Positions 26,896 to 35,760 of a stretch of 64,000 nt of DNA are shown here, piece by piece. Within the stretch, counting starts at the first letter, position 1. Each line of letters begins with the position of its first letter. The notes under the pieces were generated by a model that saw nothing but the letters and a program-made list of their open reading frames with translations, ran no database searches and was not told the DNA's origin. Location of the stretch: assembly GCF_025548555.1 (NCBI RefSeq), contig NZ_JAJLPA010000001.1:744001-808000 (forward strand), read 5' to 3'. The stretch is from Sphingomonas sp. A2-49 (GTDB taxonomy: Bacteria; Pseudomonadota; Alphaproteobacteria; Sphingomonadales; Sphingomonadaceae). Position numbers and translations under genes: made by a program.

Positions 26896-28203
26896 TCAGG
26901 ATAATCGGGCTTTAGGTCGTACGCGCCGCGCGAGTGTGTCGGCCAGCCACAAGACGCTGCCCCGTAGAACGCCATGAAGACGCGCTTGATAGCTGCGGTA
27001 GAGCATGGCGTGGCCGAGCTGCGCGATACGGCCACGGATGAATCCGCCATCGAAGAAGCCGAACCGTCCCAAGGAGCCATAAGCATCGAAGCCGCCCAGT
27101 GAGACCAGCGAGCCGAAATCTCGGTAAGTAGCGGCCGGCGCCTGCTTCCCTACAATCAGGGCCGGCAGATGCCGGCACAAATATAGCGCCTGCTGGTGCG
27201 CAGCCTGCGCCGTCGTCGGCACCGGGATATCACGTCCGGGAAGCCGCAGACTCGCGCAATCCCCAACTGCAAAAATGTGCGGATCCACGGGGCTCGCCAG
27301 CGTCGGACCTACGACTAACTGCCCAGATCGGGTGCGCTCCAGATCACCGAGCGTATCCAGAAGAGCGGGAGCCTTTACCCCGGCGGCCCACACCATCAGG
27401 TCCGCAGCGATCCGTTCGCCACCGCCGAGTTGGAAGCCATCTCCATCCGCCGACGCCACCCGTGCGCTCGTCCGAACGGAAACGCCAAGCTGTTCAAGCT
27501 TACGATGCGCAGCGTCCGCCACGCGCTCGGGAAAAGGCGCGAGTAGGCGTGGTCCGGACTCGATCAGTACCACTTTGAGATAGGTCGACGCGCCATTTGC
27601 GCCATATTGCTCGGCCACAACAGCGATCTGCACCAGTTCTGCCGCAAGCTCCACGCCCGTAGCACCACCTCCCACGATGCCGATCGTCAGCGGCTCCCTG
27701 GACCAGACGGCTTGCAGGAGGCGGACGCGCAGTCGATCATTGAAGGCAATGGCCTCGGAGCGAGAGTCGATCTTGGCGCAGTAATCGGCCACACCGGGAG
27801 TGCCGAAGTCGTTTGCTCGGCTACCCACTGCCAGCACGAGCGTATCGTACGACACCGTTCGTGCCGGCACGATCTCGACGTCGCCAAGGCGCAGTGGAGC
27901 AACCTGGACCTCTCGCCGGTGCCGATCGATCGATATCGCCTCTCCAGGCTGATAAGCAAAGCCGTGACTACGCGCGTGTGCCGAGAAGACAGTCTCCTGG
28001 GTTCGTGCGTCCGAAGTCCCTGCCGCGATTGTGTGAAGCATCGGCTTCCAGACGTAGGCAGCTTCCTTGTCGACCAGGGTAACCTCGATCGGTTGGCCAC
28101 CCACTTTCGTGCGGGCGAGATGCGTCGCGATGTCGAGGCCGGCAACCCCACCACCAATTATCACCAGCTCGTGCCGGCCCGCGACTTGATGCGTCGTCGT
28201 CAT
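26896..28203 (-). CDS. Type II NADH dehydrogenase-like FAD oxidoreductase
   Basis: A 435-residue two-Rossmann flavoprotein. FAD-binding I-I-G-G-G-V-A-G-L-D is at residues 15-24, the second nucleotide site V-G-G-G-A-T-G-V-E-L-A is near 175, and V-D-P-H-I-F-A-V-G-D-C-A lies near 310. The C terminus L-H-G-V-L-R-G is typical of NDH-2, which oxidises NADH and reduces quinone at the membrane face without pumping protons. It is last in the efflux operon and starts inside the end of a 30-codon SDR remnant (ATGA overlap), so its translation is probably coupled to that mini-frame. Confidence 0.87.
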   Translation of the reverse strand: MTTTHQVAGRHELVIIGGGVAGLDIATHLARTKVGGQPIEVTLVDKEAAYVWKPMLHTIAAGTSDARTQETVFSAHARSHGFAYQPGEAISIDRHRREVQVAPLRLGDVEIVPARTVSYDTLVLAVGSRANDFGTPGVADYCAKIDSRSEAIAFNDRLRVRLLQAVWSREPLTIGIVGGGATGVELAAELVQIAVVAEQYGANGASTYLKVVLIESGPRLLAPFPERVADAAHRKLEQLGVSVRTSARVASADGDGFQLGGGERIAADLMVWAAGVKAPALLDTLGDLERTRSGQLVVGPTLASPVDPHIFAVGDCASLRLPGRDIPVPTTAQAAHQQALYLCRHLPALIVGKQAPAATYRDFGSLVSLGGFDAYGSLGRFGFFDGGFIRGRIAQLGHAMLYRSYQARLHGVLRGSVLWLADTLARRVRPKARLS

Positions 28204-28292
28204 TTCACGCCATCCACGGCAAGCCGCTTTGACACGGCCTCGCCTATTACGATTCCGCCGCCTGTCACGAGTACTACCCTCTCGACTAACAT
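28200..28292 (-). pseudogene. 30-codon remnant of a short-chain dehydrogenase, now a leader frame
   Basis: The peptide M-L-V-E-R-V-V-L-V-T-G-G-G then I-V-I-G-E-A-V-S-K-R is the NAD(P)-binding start of an SDR, with the Gly-rich motif intact apart from one Val. The frame stops after 30 codons and its TGA overlaps the ATG of the NDH-2-like gene. A GAGGAGA ribosome-binding site lies upstream of its ATG. The rest of the SDR is absent. It now looks like a translated leader that feeds ribosomes to the next gene. Confidence 0.6.
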
Positions 28293-28335
28293 GCGTCTCT
28301 CCTCGTGTCTGTAATCCACTGGAATTGGTGCTTCC

Positions 28336-29772
28336 TCATTTCGACGACCCATTCGCCTGGGCGGCGCGAGCGGACGGCGGACCTGACGTCGACGAGAGGT
28401 AGCGCTCGTCCCACCCGCCGCCAAGCGCGGCCCATAGCTGGACAAGATTGTTCAGCTGAGCCTCGCGCACGCTGATCGCGTCGAGATCGGCCTGGAACAG
28501 GTTCCGCTGCGCATCGAGCTCCTCAATATAGGCAGCGTAGCCACCACGGTAACGATCTCGCGCCAGCACGAGCGAGCGCTGGAGAATGGCGCGGCGGTTT
28601 CGCACCCGTTCGATCTGCTCGCGCAGGCGGCGTTCACCGGACAGGGCGTTCTCTACCTCGCTGAAGGCGGTCAGCACCGTGGCGCGATAGGCGAACGCCG
28701 CCTGGTCGCGTTGTGCGGTGGCCGTGTCGAGATTCGCGGTCAGTGCCCCGCCGGCAAAGATAGGCGCAAGCACGCTGGCACCGACACTCCAGAGCGTCAC
28801 CGGATTCCAGTCCAGCGCGTCTACGAACAGCGCGCCCGCCGATCCGGTCAGCTGTATATCGGGCAGGAACTCGGCGCGGCGCGAGGCGATCTGCCGGTCG
28901 GCGGCAACAAGCGCATATTCGGCGCCGACCAGATCGGGACGGCGGCGCAGCAGCGTGGAGGACAGGCCGGCGGGCGTCGCGGGCAGCGTGAGGTTCTGCA
29001 GCCCGCCCCGGATGATCGGCCCAGGCATGGCCCCGGTGAGGCGGCGCAGCGCATTCTCCTGCACCCGGAACGCCTGTTCCAGCTGCGGGATGGTCTGCGC
29101 CACCGCCTCATATTCAGACTGCGCCTGGGTCAGCTCGAACTGCGAGCTGTATCCCAGGGTCGCCCGATCGGTGGCGATGCGCAACGCTTCCTGCCGGCTG
29201 GTCAGCGTCTCCCGGCTGACCTGCACCTGCGCACCAAGCGACAGCAGCGTGATATAGCCGCGCACCGTGGCGGAGATCACCGACAGCCGGATCGCATCAC
29301 GATCCGCCTGGCTGGCGACATATTGCGCGCGTGCCGCCCCTTGGAGCGCGCGGACCCGCCCGGAGATGTCGAGGTTCCATGCCGCGCTGACCTGCGGCTG
29401 CGCGAACGCGGAATTGGCGCCCACGCCCGCCGTCTGGCTCAAGGCGCGTTGCGCGCCCACTGGGCCCTGCGCGTCGAGCGTCGGCAGTCGCTGGGAGCGC
29501 GCCAGCCGTGTCGCCGCTTCCGCTTCCTCGACGCGCGCCGCAGCGGTCAGCACGTCGGTGTTATAGGCGAGCGCCCGCTCCACGAGCGGCGGAAGCGCCG
29601 GATCGTTCAGTCGCTGCCACCAGGCTGCGTCCACAGGGACAGTCCCGGCGGCTACGGGATCGCGCCATTCCGCGGGTGGCGCGACGGCGGCGAGGGGGGA
29701 GACGGGCCGCGCATGAGGAACACAGGCCGCCAGCATCAGCGCCGCGCTACCCGCCAGCAAGAGCGCGCGCAT
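28336..29772 (-). CDS. Outer-membrane efflux lipoprotein, NodT / OprM type
   Basis: A 478-residue TolC-superfamily channel. The signal ends in the lipobox L-M-L-A-A-C (Cys about residue 16), so it should be lipid-anchored. The two repeated coiled-coil halves of outer membrane efflux proteins are present, including A-D-R-Q-I-A-S-R-R-A-E-F-L-P-D-I and R-D-R-Y-R-G-G-Y-A-A-Y-I-E. The ATG at 29772 shares one base with the stop of the membrane fusion gene. It forms the outer-membrane exit of the tripartite pump encoded with the two upstream genes. Confidence 0.9.
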   Translation of the reverse strand: MRALLLAGSAALMLAACVPHARPVSPLAAVAPPAEWRDPVAAGTVPVDAAWWQRLNDPALPPLVERALAYNTDVLTAAARVEEAEAATRLARSQRLPTLDAQGPVGAQRALSQTAGVGANSAFAQPQVSAAWNLDISGRVRALQGAARAQYVASQADRDAIRLSVISATVRGYITLLSLGAQVQVSRETLTSRQEALRIATDRATLGYSSQFELTQAQSEYEAVAQTIPQLEQAFRVQENALRRLTGAMPGPIIRGGLQNLTLPATPAGLSSTLLRRRPDLVGAEYALVAADRQIASRRAEFLPDIQLTGSAGALFVDALDWNPVTLWSVGASVLAPIFAGGALTANLDTATAQRDQAAFAYRATVLTAFSEVENALSGERRLREQIERVRNRRAILQRSLVLARDRYRGGYAAYIEELDAQRNLFQADLDAISVREAQLNNLVQLWAALGGGWDERYLSSTSGPPSARAAQANGSSK

Positions 29773-30956
29773 CACCGTTCCTGCTCGCGCGGGGAGACGG
29801 CATCGGCGGTATCGACGCGCGCGACGACCGACATGCCGGGCCGCAACCGTTTCGCCAGCGGCTGATCCGCGTCGATTCGGATGCGCACCGGGATGCGCTG
29901 GACGATCTTGGTGAAATTGCCGCTGGCATTGTCCGGCCGCAGCACGCTGAACTCGGAGCCGGTCGCCGGCGCGATCTGCTCGATCCGACCGGTCAGGCGC
30001 GCATCGTCGAGCGCATCGACCCTGAAGCTTGCCGGCTGGCCGATCCGCATCCGCGCGGTTTGCGTCTCCTTGAAGTTGCCGACCACCCAAAGCTGCTCGG
30101 GCACCAGGAACATCAGCTGAGACCCCGCCGCGACGTACTGACCGACGCGAACCGAAGCCTCGCCGATCTGCCCATCGCGCGGCGCACGGATCAGCGTATT
30201 GGCAAGATTGATACGGGCAAGGTCGACCTGCGCCTGCGCCTGTTCGACTTTGCCCTCCAGCGATGCACGAGACACCCGCGTCGACAGGATCGTCTGCCGC
30301 TGGCTGTCGATCCCGGCTTCCGCACGCGTGACCCCGGCCTCGGCGGCAAGCTTGGTGGCGCGCACCTGATCGCGCTCCCGGAACGAGACAGACCCGCGGC
30401 TGGCGAGTTCGCTGACCCGCAGCAGGTCGGCCTCCGCGCGAACCAGTTCCGACTGCGCCTGCTGCCGGTCCGCGACGCGAGTGCGCAGCGTCGCTTCGTT
30501 CTGCCCCACGGTCTGTTCCCAATTGGCAAGATCGGCGCGCGCCACCTTCAACTGCGCCAGCGCCTGATCGAGCTGCTGGCGATAGATGCGGTCGTCGATC
30601 CGCATCAGCAGCTGGCCGCGTTTCACCGGCGCGAAGTCGCGCACGGCGACCTCCACGACATAGCCGTTCACCTGCGGCGCCATCGCCGTGATTTGGCCGC
30701 GGACATAGGCGTTCTCGGTCGTGCGGTCGTCGCTGGCGAACGGCCACAGCTTCCAGGCGTAGAGCACGACCAGCACGCCGATGAGGAAGACGACGACCAT
30801 CGCGATCACGACCTTCGCGGTCGGCTTGATCGTCTTGGGCGGCGGGGCCTCTCCCGCCGGCTCGGCCCGCGGCGACGTCTCCTCCGCCGGCGTGGATACC
30901 GCCGGCGGCGCGGCGTCGGTAGTCTCCGTGTCAGGAACGGATCGGGTATCGGTCAT
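29772..30956 (-). CDS. Membrane fusion protein, HlyD/EmrA type
   Basis: A 394-residue periplasmic adaptor. It has a cytoplasmic Pro-rich N terminus, one transmembrane helix (about 50-72, V-V-I-A-M-V-V-V-F-L-I-G), a biotinyl-lipoyl-like half (A-P-Q-V-N-G-Y-V), a long alpha-hairpin coiled coil and a second half (R-A-P-R-D-G-Q-I-G). I start at the ATG at 30956, four bases after the MFS stop; the open frame reaches further upstream without family content. It couples the MFS pump to the outer membrane channel. Confidence 0.9.
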   Translation of the reverse strand: MTDTRSVPDTETTDAAPPAVSTPAEETSPRAEPAGEAPPPKTIKPTAKVVIAMVVVFLIGVLVVLYAWKLWPFASDDRTTENAYVRGQITAMAPQVNGYVVEVAVRDFAPVKRGQLLMRIDDRIYRQQLDQALAQLKVARADLANWEQTVGQNEATLRTRVADRQQAQSELVRAEADLLRVSELASRGSVSFRERDQVRATKLAAEAGVTRAEAGIDSQRQTILSTRVSRASLEGKVEQAQAQVDLARINLANTLIRAPRDGQIGEASVRVGQYVAAGSQLMFLVPEQLWVVGNFKETQTARMRIGQPASFRVDALDDARLTGRIEQIAPATGSEFSVLRPDNASGNFTKIVQRIPVRIRIDADQPLAKRLRPGMSVVARVDTADAVSPREQER

Positions 30957-30960
30957 CGGG

Positions 30961-32568
30961 TCATACCGCGGTTGCGCCGGCAGACGCGCCGGCTGGTTGT
31001 GGACTGTCTTTCGAAGCGCGAGCCGCCCTGGCGACGAGGAACACCGACCAGAGCAGGAAGAGGCCGGCGAGGATCGCGTTGAGCGTGAAGACGTCGTTGA
31101 ACGCACGCACATTGGCCTCGCGTGTCGCGGTTTGCGCTAGCAGACCGACGCCCTGCGCCTGACGCCGCACCGGATCGGTGATCTGCGCGGCATAGATCTG
31201 GCCCTGCTGCGCCAGGCGCTGTGCCACTACCGGATCGCCGGGATCGAAATTGGCGTTTATCTGAGCCGAATATTCATGCTCGCGCACCTGCTGGAACGTG
31301 CCGTAGACCGCCGGGCCAGCCAGCCCGCCGAGCGACTGGGTGACGGCGAACAGCACCGCGAAGGTGACGATATGGTCCGCCCCCTTCGACAGCGCCTTCA
31401 TCACCCCGACCAGCAGCAACGGCCCCATGAACAGGCCCGACGCGACCGCCAGCAGGAACTGGCTGACCATCATGTCGTGCGGCCGTGTGTCGCTGGTTGC
31501 GTCATTGTCGATCAGCGAACCGATCACGATCAGGACGACCGACCCGACCAACTGGACCGGGATCGCCTTCGGTCCGAAGGTGAGCGCGGAGATAGCGACG
31601 CCGACGATGATGCCGGCCAGCATCACACCGTAGAAAAGCTGGAGCTGATCCGGCCCCATGCCCAACGTGCGCAGCAGCCCGGTCGCGGCATAGGTCTGCT
31701 CGGACAGCAGCATCCGCATCCCGAACGCGCCGAGCGCGAAGCGGGCGGTTTCGGCGGTGCCCAGCCAGCGGGTCTTGATGAGCGGGTTTGCGCGGTAATG
31801 CTCGATCGTGAAGGCAACAATGAACAGGCCGAGCGCCACGATCAGGGCGGCGGCGATCCATGGCTGCTCGGTCCACCACTGCGTCCGCCCCTGCGCCAGC
31901 ACCGCGCCGACCAGCGCGAAGGCCGGGGCCAGCAGCGCGAAGGTGACGAAGTCCATCGCCTCGAACGCCTTGATGCGGATGCCCGGAGGCAGCTTCAGCA
32001 CGATGCAGGCTGCAAGCGTGCACAGCGCCAGCCCGAATTCGAACAGGTACAGCGTCTGCCAGTCGCCGAGATCCAGCAGGGGTGGTGAGAGCAGCCACGC
32101 CATCGGCGTCCAGACTTGCGACACGCCCAACGCCACGCATAGCCCCTGTCCCAGCTTCGCCTTGGGGAACGCCTGCAATATGTAGAACAGGGCAAGCGCG
32201 CTCATCGGCGCGGCGGCGAAACCGGCAACCGCGCGCACCAGGACTGCCGCCTCATAGCTCTGGATCAGCAGGTACAGGGTCGTAATCGCCAGATAGGCCA
32301 ACAGGCCGGCTTCCGCAAACCGCCGGATGCCGAACTGCTGTCGGCATTTGAACAGGATCAGGTTCGACGAGACGTTGACCATCACATAGGCGGCGGGCAG
32401 CCAGGTACCCTGCACCGGGGTCAGGCCGAGCGCGCCCTGGATTTGCGGCAGGTTGGCCGACACCAGCGCATTGCCGAAGCCGGCCGTGGCGCTCGCCAGC
32501 ACGCCGACCAGCAGATACGCCGCCCGCCGTCCGGCGCTGTGCCGGGGGGTCGATGGCGATCCGGGCAT
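30961..32568 (-). CDS. MFS drug efflux pump, DHA2 / EmrB type
   Basis: A 535-residue inner-membrane transporter with about 14 hydrophobic helices, consistent with the 14-helix DHA2 drug:proton antiporters. Visible motifs include N-L-P-Q-I-Q-G-A-L-G-L-T and T-W-L-P-A-A-Y-V in the first helices. A long periplasmic loop near the C terminus (about 430-480) is common in EmrB-like proteins. With the fusion protein and outer membrane lipoprotein it should export hydrophobic toxic compounds across both membranes. It is divergent from a TetR gene with a palindrome between them. Substrates are unknown. Confidence 0.9.
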   Translation of the reverse strand: MPGSPSTPRHSAGRRAAYLLVGVLASATAGFGNALVSANLPQIQGALGLTPVQGTWLPAAYVMVNVSSNLILFKCRQQFGIRRFAEAGLLAYLAITTLYLLIQSYEAAVLVRAVAGFAAAPMSALALFYILQAFPKAKLGQGLCVALGVSQVWTPMAWLLSPPLLDLGDWQTLYLFEFGLALCTLAACIVLKLPPGIRIKAFEAMDFVTFALLAPAFALVGAVLAQGRTQWWTEQPWIAAALIVALGLFIVAFTIEHYRANPLIKTRWLGTAETARFALGAFGMRMLLSEQTYAATGLLRTLGMGPDQLQLFYGVMLAGIIVGVAISALTFGPKAIPVQLVGSVVLIVIGSLIDNDATSDTRPHDMMVSQFLLAVASGLFMGPLLLVGVMKALSKGADHIVTFAVLFAVTQSLGGLAGPAVYGTFQQVREHEYSAQINANFDPGDPVVAQRLAQQGQIYAAQITDPVRRQAQGVGLLAQTATREANVRAFNDVFTLNAILAGLFLLWSVFLVARAARASKDSPQPAGASAGATAV

Positions 32569-32698
32569 CGACGGCTTCTCGTCCTCTTCCCAGTCGGGAA
32601 GCGGATCGAGCGGCTGGGCCTGGACCGCGCTCAGGACGAGCGCTCGGTGACGAAGGATTGCATGGGCGTAAGCGAGCCGTGAGATGAGGTGGACAAAC

Positions 32699-32713
32699 GG
32701 ACAATATTTGTCC
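32699..32713. promoter_or_regulatory. Candidate TetR operator
   Basis: GGACAA-TAT-TTGTCC is a perfect inverted repeat with 6-base arms and 3-base spacer. A further half-site GGACAAA lies just left of it (32691-32697). It is upstream of both the TetR start and the efflux operon start. This fits repression of both genes by the TetR protein. Confidence 0.55.
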
Positions 32714-32745
32714 AGTTATGGCTGAACACGGAACGGAGTTCAAGG

Positions 32746-33291
32746 TTGCGAAAGGATGCTGCGGCACGGCGTGAAAAGCTTATCGGGGTCGCGGCGGCGC
32801 TGTTCGAGCGTGACGGCTACGACATTCCGCTGGAGGCCGTGATCGAGGCGGCGGGGCTGGGCCGCGGGACGCTGTACCGAAACTTTCCCGATCGGGCGGC
32901 ACTGATGGCGGCGGTGCTGGCCCACAAGGTCATGAGCGTCGAGCGGTTCGTTGAGGAGCATCAGGACGATGCGACGTTGCTCAAGACCTTCGTCCGACAC
33001 CAAGGGCTTGTGGTGACGCTGCATTCACCCGCTATCCTGAGCTTGCAGGCAGATGCTTCGCGCAAGCAGGAATTGAAACTTCTGACTGAGCGCGCCTCCG
33101 TGCTGCTCGAAACGATCGTCGTTCGTTCCTGTGCGGCGGGCACACTCCGGCCGGATGTCACGGTGAACCATCTTCGCCTCGTCACGCGCATGCTGATGAC
33201 GACGGCAACGGAACCGGCAGAGGAGCAGGCCGCCAGCCTGGACATGGCGATCGATATCGTGATGCGGGGCCTCGAACCGCGCGATGCATGA
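32746..33291 (+). CDS. TetR-family regulator of the efflux operon
   Basis: About 181 residues. The N-terminal helix-turn-helix is A-A-A-L-F-E-R-D-G-Y, I-P-L-E-A-V-I-E-A-A-G-L-G-R-G-T-L-Y-R-N-F-P-D-R, then a variable ligand-binding domain. I prefer the TTG start at 32746 with a GGAG site 7 bases upstream. The longest frame starts at GTG 32689, but that start lies before the palindrome and would make the operator coding. Its divergent position indicates control of the MFS pump operon; inducers are unknown. Confidence 0.85.
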   Translation: MRKDAAARREKLIGVAAALFERDGYDIPLEAVIEAAGLGRGTLYRNFPDRAALMAAVLAHKVMSVERFVEEHQDDATLLKTFVRHQGLVVTLHSPAILSLQADASRKQELKLLTERASVLLETIVVRSCAAGTLRPDVTVNHLRLVTRMLMTTATEPAEEQAASLDMAIDIVMRGLEPRDA

Positions 33292-33378
33292 TGCCGGACC
33301 ATCGCCTATCCAGAGAGCGGCAGCGTCTCCATCTTCTTTGCCAATCAGACTACGGGCTGTCCTGGATGCCAGACCAGA

Positions 33379-34482
33379 TCAAAGCTGGATCCGGTTTCCG
33401 GTCGCGGCCGCGCGCGCGATCGTGTCGAGCAGGCAGTGGTGCTTCACGGCTTCGGCGAAGTCGGGCAGCGGGTCTGTGGCATCGGGGCCTTGCGCGAAGC
33501 GGGCATAGGCCTCGCCGACATTGACCGGAAAGCCGGAGACCTCGTCCGGCATGGTGCGGTAGGCCGGCGGCACGTCGATGCGCGACAGTCCGGCATCGTC
33601 GCCGCGTCCGCCCCACAGCGACAGCTCGACCATCTGCATGTGGCCGTTGTCTGCGGTGATCCGCAGGTCGCCGTCCGTGCCGTTGATTTCCCACAGCAGG
33701 TTGGTACCGCGACACAGGCCGCCGCGATAATGTGCGCTCACCACGGCGCCGCTTTCCAGCACGCCGCCGACGACGATCTGGTCGGCGGCCTCCATCGGCC
33801 GCTGCTCGCCCGTCTCCTGAATGGTGACCGTCTTGCGCCGCGTCTCCAGTCTGGCCTCGACTTCGCGAAAGTCGCCCAGCACCCAGCACAGCGCATCGAG
33901 CGTGTGGCCGAACGGAATGGTGAACGCGGTGGCACCGTTCTCGCGATCATAGAGGTAGGCCTGCCGCTCCGACGTGCTTGCCGCCCCGATCATGGCGGAG
34001 CCGACCAGCGTGGTCGACAGCACCTCGCCGACATAGCCGTCACGGACCAGATCACGGACATAGCGGACGAGCGGCGAGGAGCGCGCCTGCAACCCGACGG
34101 CGGTACGGATGCCCAGCGCCTGCGCGCGCGCGGCCATGGCCTCGGCGTCCGCCAGCGTGCGGCCGAGCGGCCATTCGCAATAGACCATCTTGCCGGCATC
34201 GAGCGCCGCATCCACCAACGCCCGGTGGTGCGGCACCTTGACGGTGACTGCAACAAGATCGACCGCCGGATCGCGTGCCAGAGACGCGGCATCCGGAAAG
34301 GCCTGCGGGATACCACACGCCTCGGCGGCGCGCTGCGAAGAACCCATGCTGCTGTTGGCGACGCCGACCAGCGCATAGTCGGGTAGCGCGCGGAGTGCCG
34401 GAACATGGGCGGTCGCCGCCCAGCTTCGCCCCGGCGTGAGGCCGACGATGCCGACGCCGATCTTCCTGTCCGTCCCGCTCAT
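33379..34482 (-). CDS. Gfo/Idh/MocA-family oxidoreductase with altered EKP motif
   Basis: A 367-residue protein with an N-terminal Rossmann fold (V-G-I-V-G-L-T-P-G-R-S-W) and a C-terminal alpha/beta domain. Classic members use the Lys of E-K-P as a catalytic residue with NAD(P). Here the motif reads C-E-W-P-L-G-R, as in the Gal80-like branch. It may be a sensor-like or non-dehydrogenase protein, or use other residues. The ATG overlaps the upstream SDR stop (ATGA). It is the last gene of the second ohr operon. Confidence 0.83.
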   Translation of the reverse strand: MSGTDRKIGVGIVGLTPGRSWAATAHVPALRALPDYALVGVANSSMGSSQRAAEACGIPQAFPDAASLARDPAVDLVAVTVKVPHHRALVDAALDAGKMVYCEWPLGRTLADAEAMAARAQALGIRTAVGLQARSSPLVRYVRDLVRDGYVGEVLSTTLVGSAMIGAASTSERQAYLYDRENGATAFTIPFGHTLDALCWVLGDFREVEARLETRRKTVTIQETGEQRPMEAADQIVVGGVLESGAVVSAHYRGGLCRGTNLLWEINGTDGDLRITADNGHMQMVELSLWGGRGDDAGLSRIDVPPAYRTMPDEVSGFPVNVGEAYARFAQGPDATDPLPDFAEAVKHHCLLDTIARAAATGNRIQL

Positions 34483-35210
34483 GGTGCGACCTGCTTGACG
34501 GGGCGAAGCAGGATCTCCTCCACCAGCACGCGCGGCGGCTGCGCGAAAGCATAGACCAACGCCTGCGCCACGTCCTCGCCCGCCATCGCATCGAGTTGCG
34601 CCCAGCGCTGCGCCATCGCATCGGCGACATTCGCGCCGAACTCGGTGCGCACCGCACCCGGCTCGATCACCGACACGCGGATACCCTCCTCGCCCAGTTC
34701 CTTGCGCAGCGCGTCGTGGAAGCCGACCACCGCGAACTTGGTGGCGCTGTACACGGACCAGTTCGGGACGCCGTAGCGCCCACCGACGCTCGACACCGAG
34801 CAGATCATCGCACCGGCACGACCACGCAGCAGCGGGATGGCGGCCTGGGTACAATGCAGCACGCCGTACAGATTGACGTCGATCATGCGGGTCCAGTCCG
34901 CCGGATCGCTCTGCTCGAAGGGTGCGTTCACGCCCAGGCCGGCATTGTTGAACAGCAGGTCCAGCCCACCGAACCGCTCCCGCACCAAGTCGAAGACCGT
35001 CGCGACCTGCGCCGGATCGGCGACATCGGCGGCGACCGCCACGGCGTCGGGGCCAAGCTCGGCGGCAAGCGCCTCGATCCGCTCGCGTCGGCGCGCCACC
35101 AGCACCACTCGTACGCCCTCGGCGACGAGCAGCCGTGCCGCCGCCTCGCCGATGCCGCTCGACGCCCCGGTGACCACCGCGACTTTCCCCGACAAATCCT
35201 GCATCTTCAT
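34479..35210 (-). CDS. Short-chain dehydrogenase/reductase
   Basis: A 243-residue classical SDR. It has the cofactor motif T-G-A-S-S-G-I-G (about 15-22), N-N-A-G near 90 and the catalytic S-V-S-S with Y-S-A-T-K around 140-160, so it should be an active NAD(P)-dependent oxidoreductase. The substrate is not evident. It lies 64 bases after the second ohrR and overlaps the Gfo/Idh gene by four bases. Confidence 0.88.
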   Translation of the reverse strand: MKMQDLSGKVAVVTGASSGIGEAAARLLVAEGVRVVLVARRRERIEALAAELGPDAVAVAADVADPAQVATVFDLVRERFGGLDLLFNNAGLGVNAPFEQSDPADWTRMIDVNLYGVLHCTQAAIPLLRGRAGAMICSVSSVGGRYGVPNWSVYSATKFAVVGFHDALRKELGEEGIRVSVIEPGAVRTEFGANVADAMAQRWAQLDAMAGEDVAQALVYAFAQPPRVLVEEILLRPVKQVAP

Positions 35211-35274
35211 ATATCAACTCCAAGGCGACCCATCGGTCGCAGCTCATGGTTGTCTCGATTCATCACGCGGTAGG

Positions 35275-35760
35275 TCAGCCGGCCTTCGATCCTCCAGCGC
35301 GCGTGCTGTGCTGCGCCAGGACGGATACGAGATCGCGCACCCGCTCACGCAGGTCATCGAGATTATCGGGCGTGTAGCCGTTCGCCATCGTCTCGGGCAC
35401 ATGCACGGCCTTGTCGCGGAGCGCCTTGCCCTTATCAGTGAGGGTGATCAGGACGCGCCGCTCGTCGCCGGGATCGCGGGCACGGGCGACAAGCCCGGCC
35501 GCTTCCATGCGCTTGAGCAGCGGCGTCAGCGTGCCGCTGTCCAGATAAAGCCGCGCACCCAACGCGCCCACCGTCTGCGGCTGTTGCTCCCACAGCACCA
35601 GCATGACGAGGTATTGCGGGTAGGTGAGGCCGAGCGCGCCAAGCACCGGTCCGTAGAGGCGGTTGAGCAGGTTGGTGGCGGCGTAGAGTGGGAAGCAGAC
35701 CTGCCGGTCCAGCAGGAGCGGATCGTCCTCCCGCTCTCGCGCTGCCACCGGGGCACTCAT
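35275..35760 (-). CDS. ohrR: OhrR-type MarR repressor (second copy)
   Basis: A 161-residue peroxide-sensing MarR protein. Reactive Cys22 is in R-Q-V-C-F-P-L-Y, and the DNA-binding part includes L-Y-L-D-S-G-T-L-T-P-L-L-K-R. Oxidation of this Cys by organic hydroperoxide is known to release OhrR from DNA. The ATG overlaps the ohr stop (ATGA). This copy ends normally, unlike the first. The candidate operators at 36241-36272 lie upstream of the operon. Confidence 0.92.
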   Translation of the reverse strand: MSAPVAAREREDDPLLLDRQVCFPLYAATNLLNRLYGPVLGALGLTYPQYLVMLVLWEQQPQTVGALGARLYLDSGTLTPLLKRMEAAGLVARARDPGDERRVLITLTDKGKALRDKAVHVPETMANGYTPDNLDDLRERVRDLVSVLAQHSTRAGGSKAG

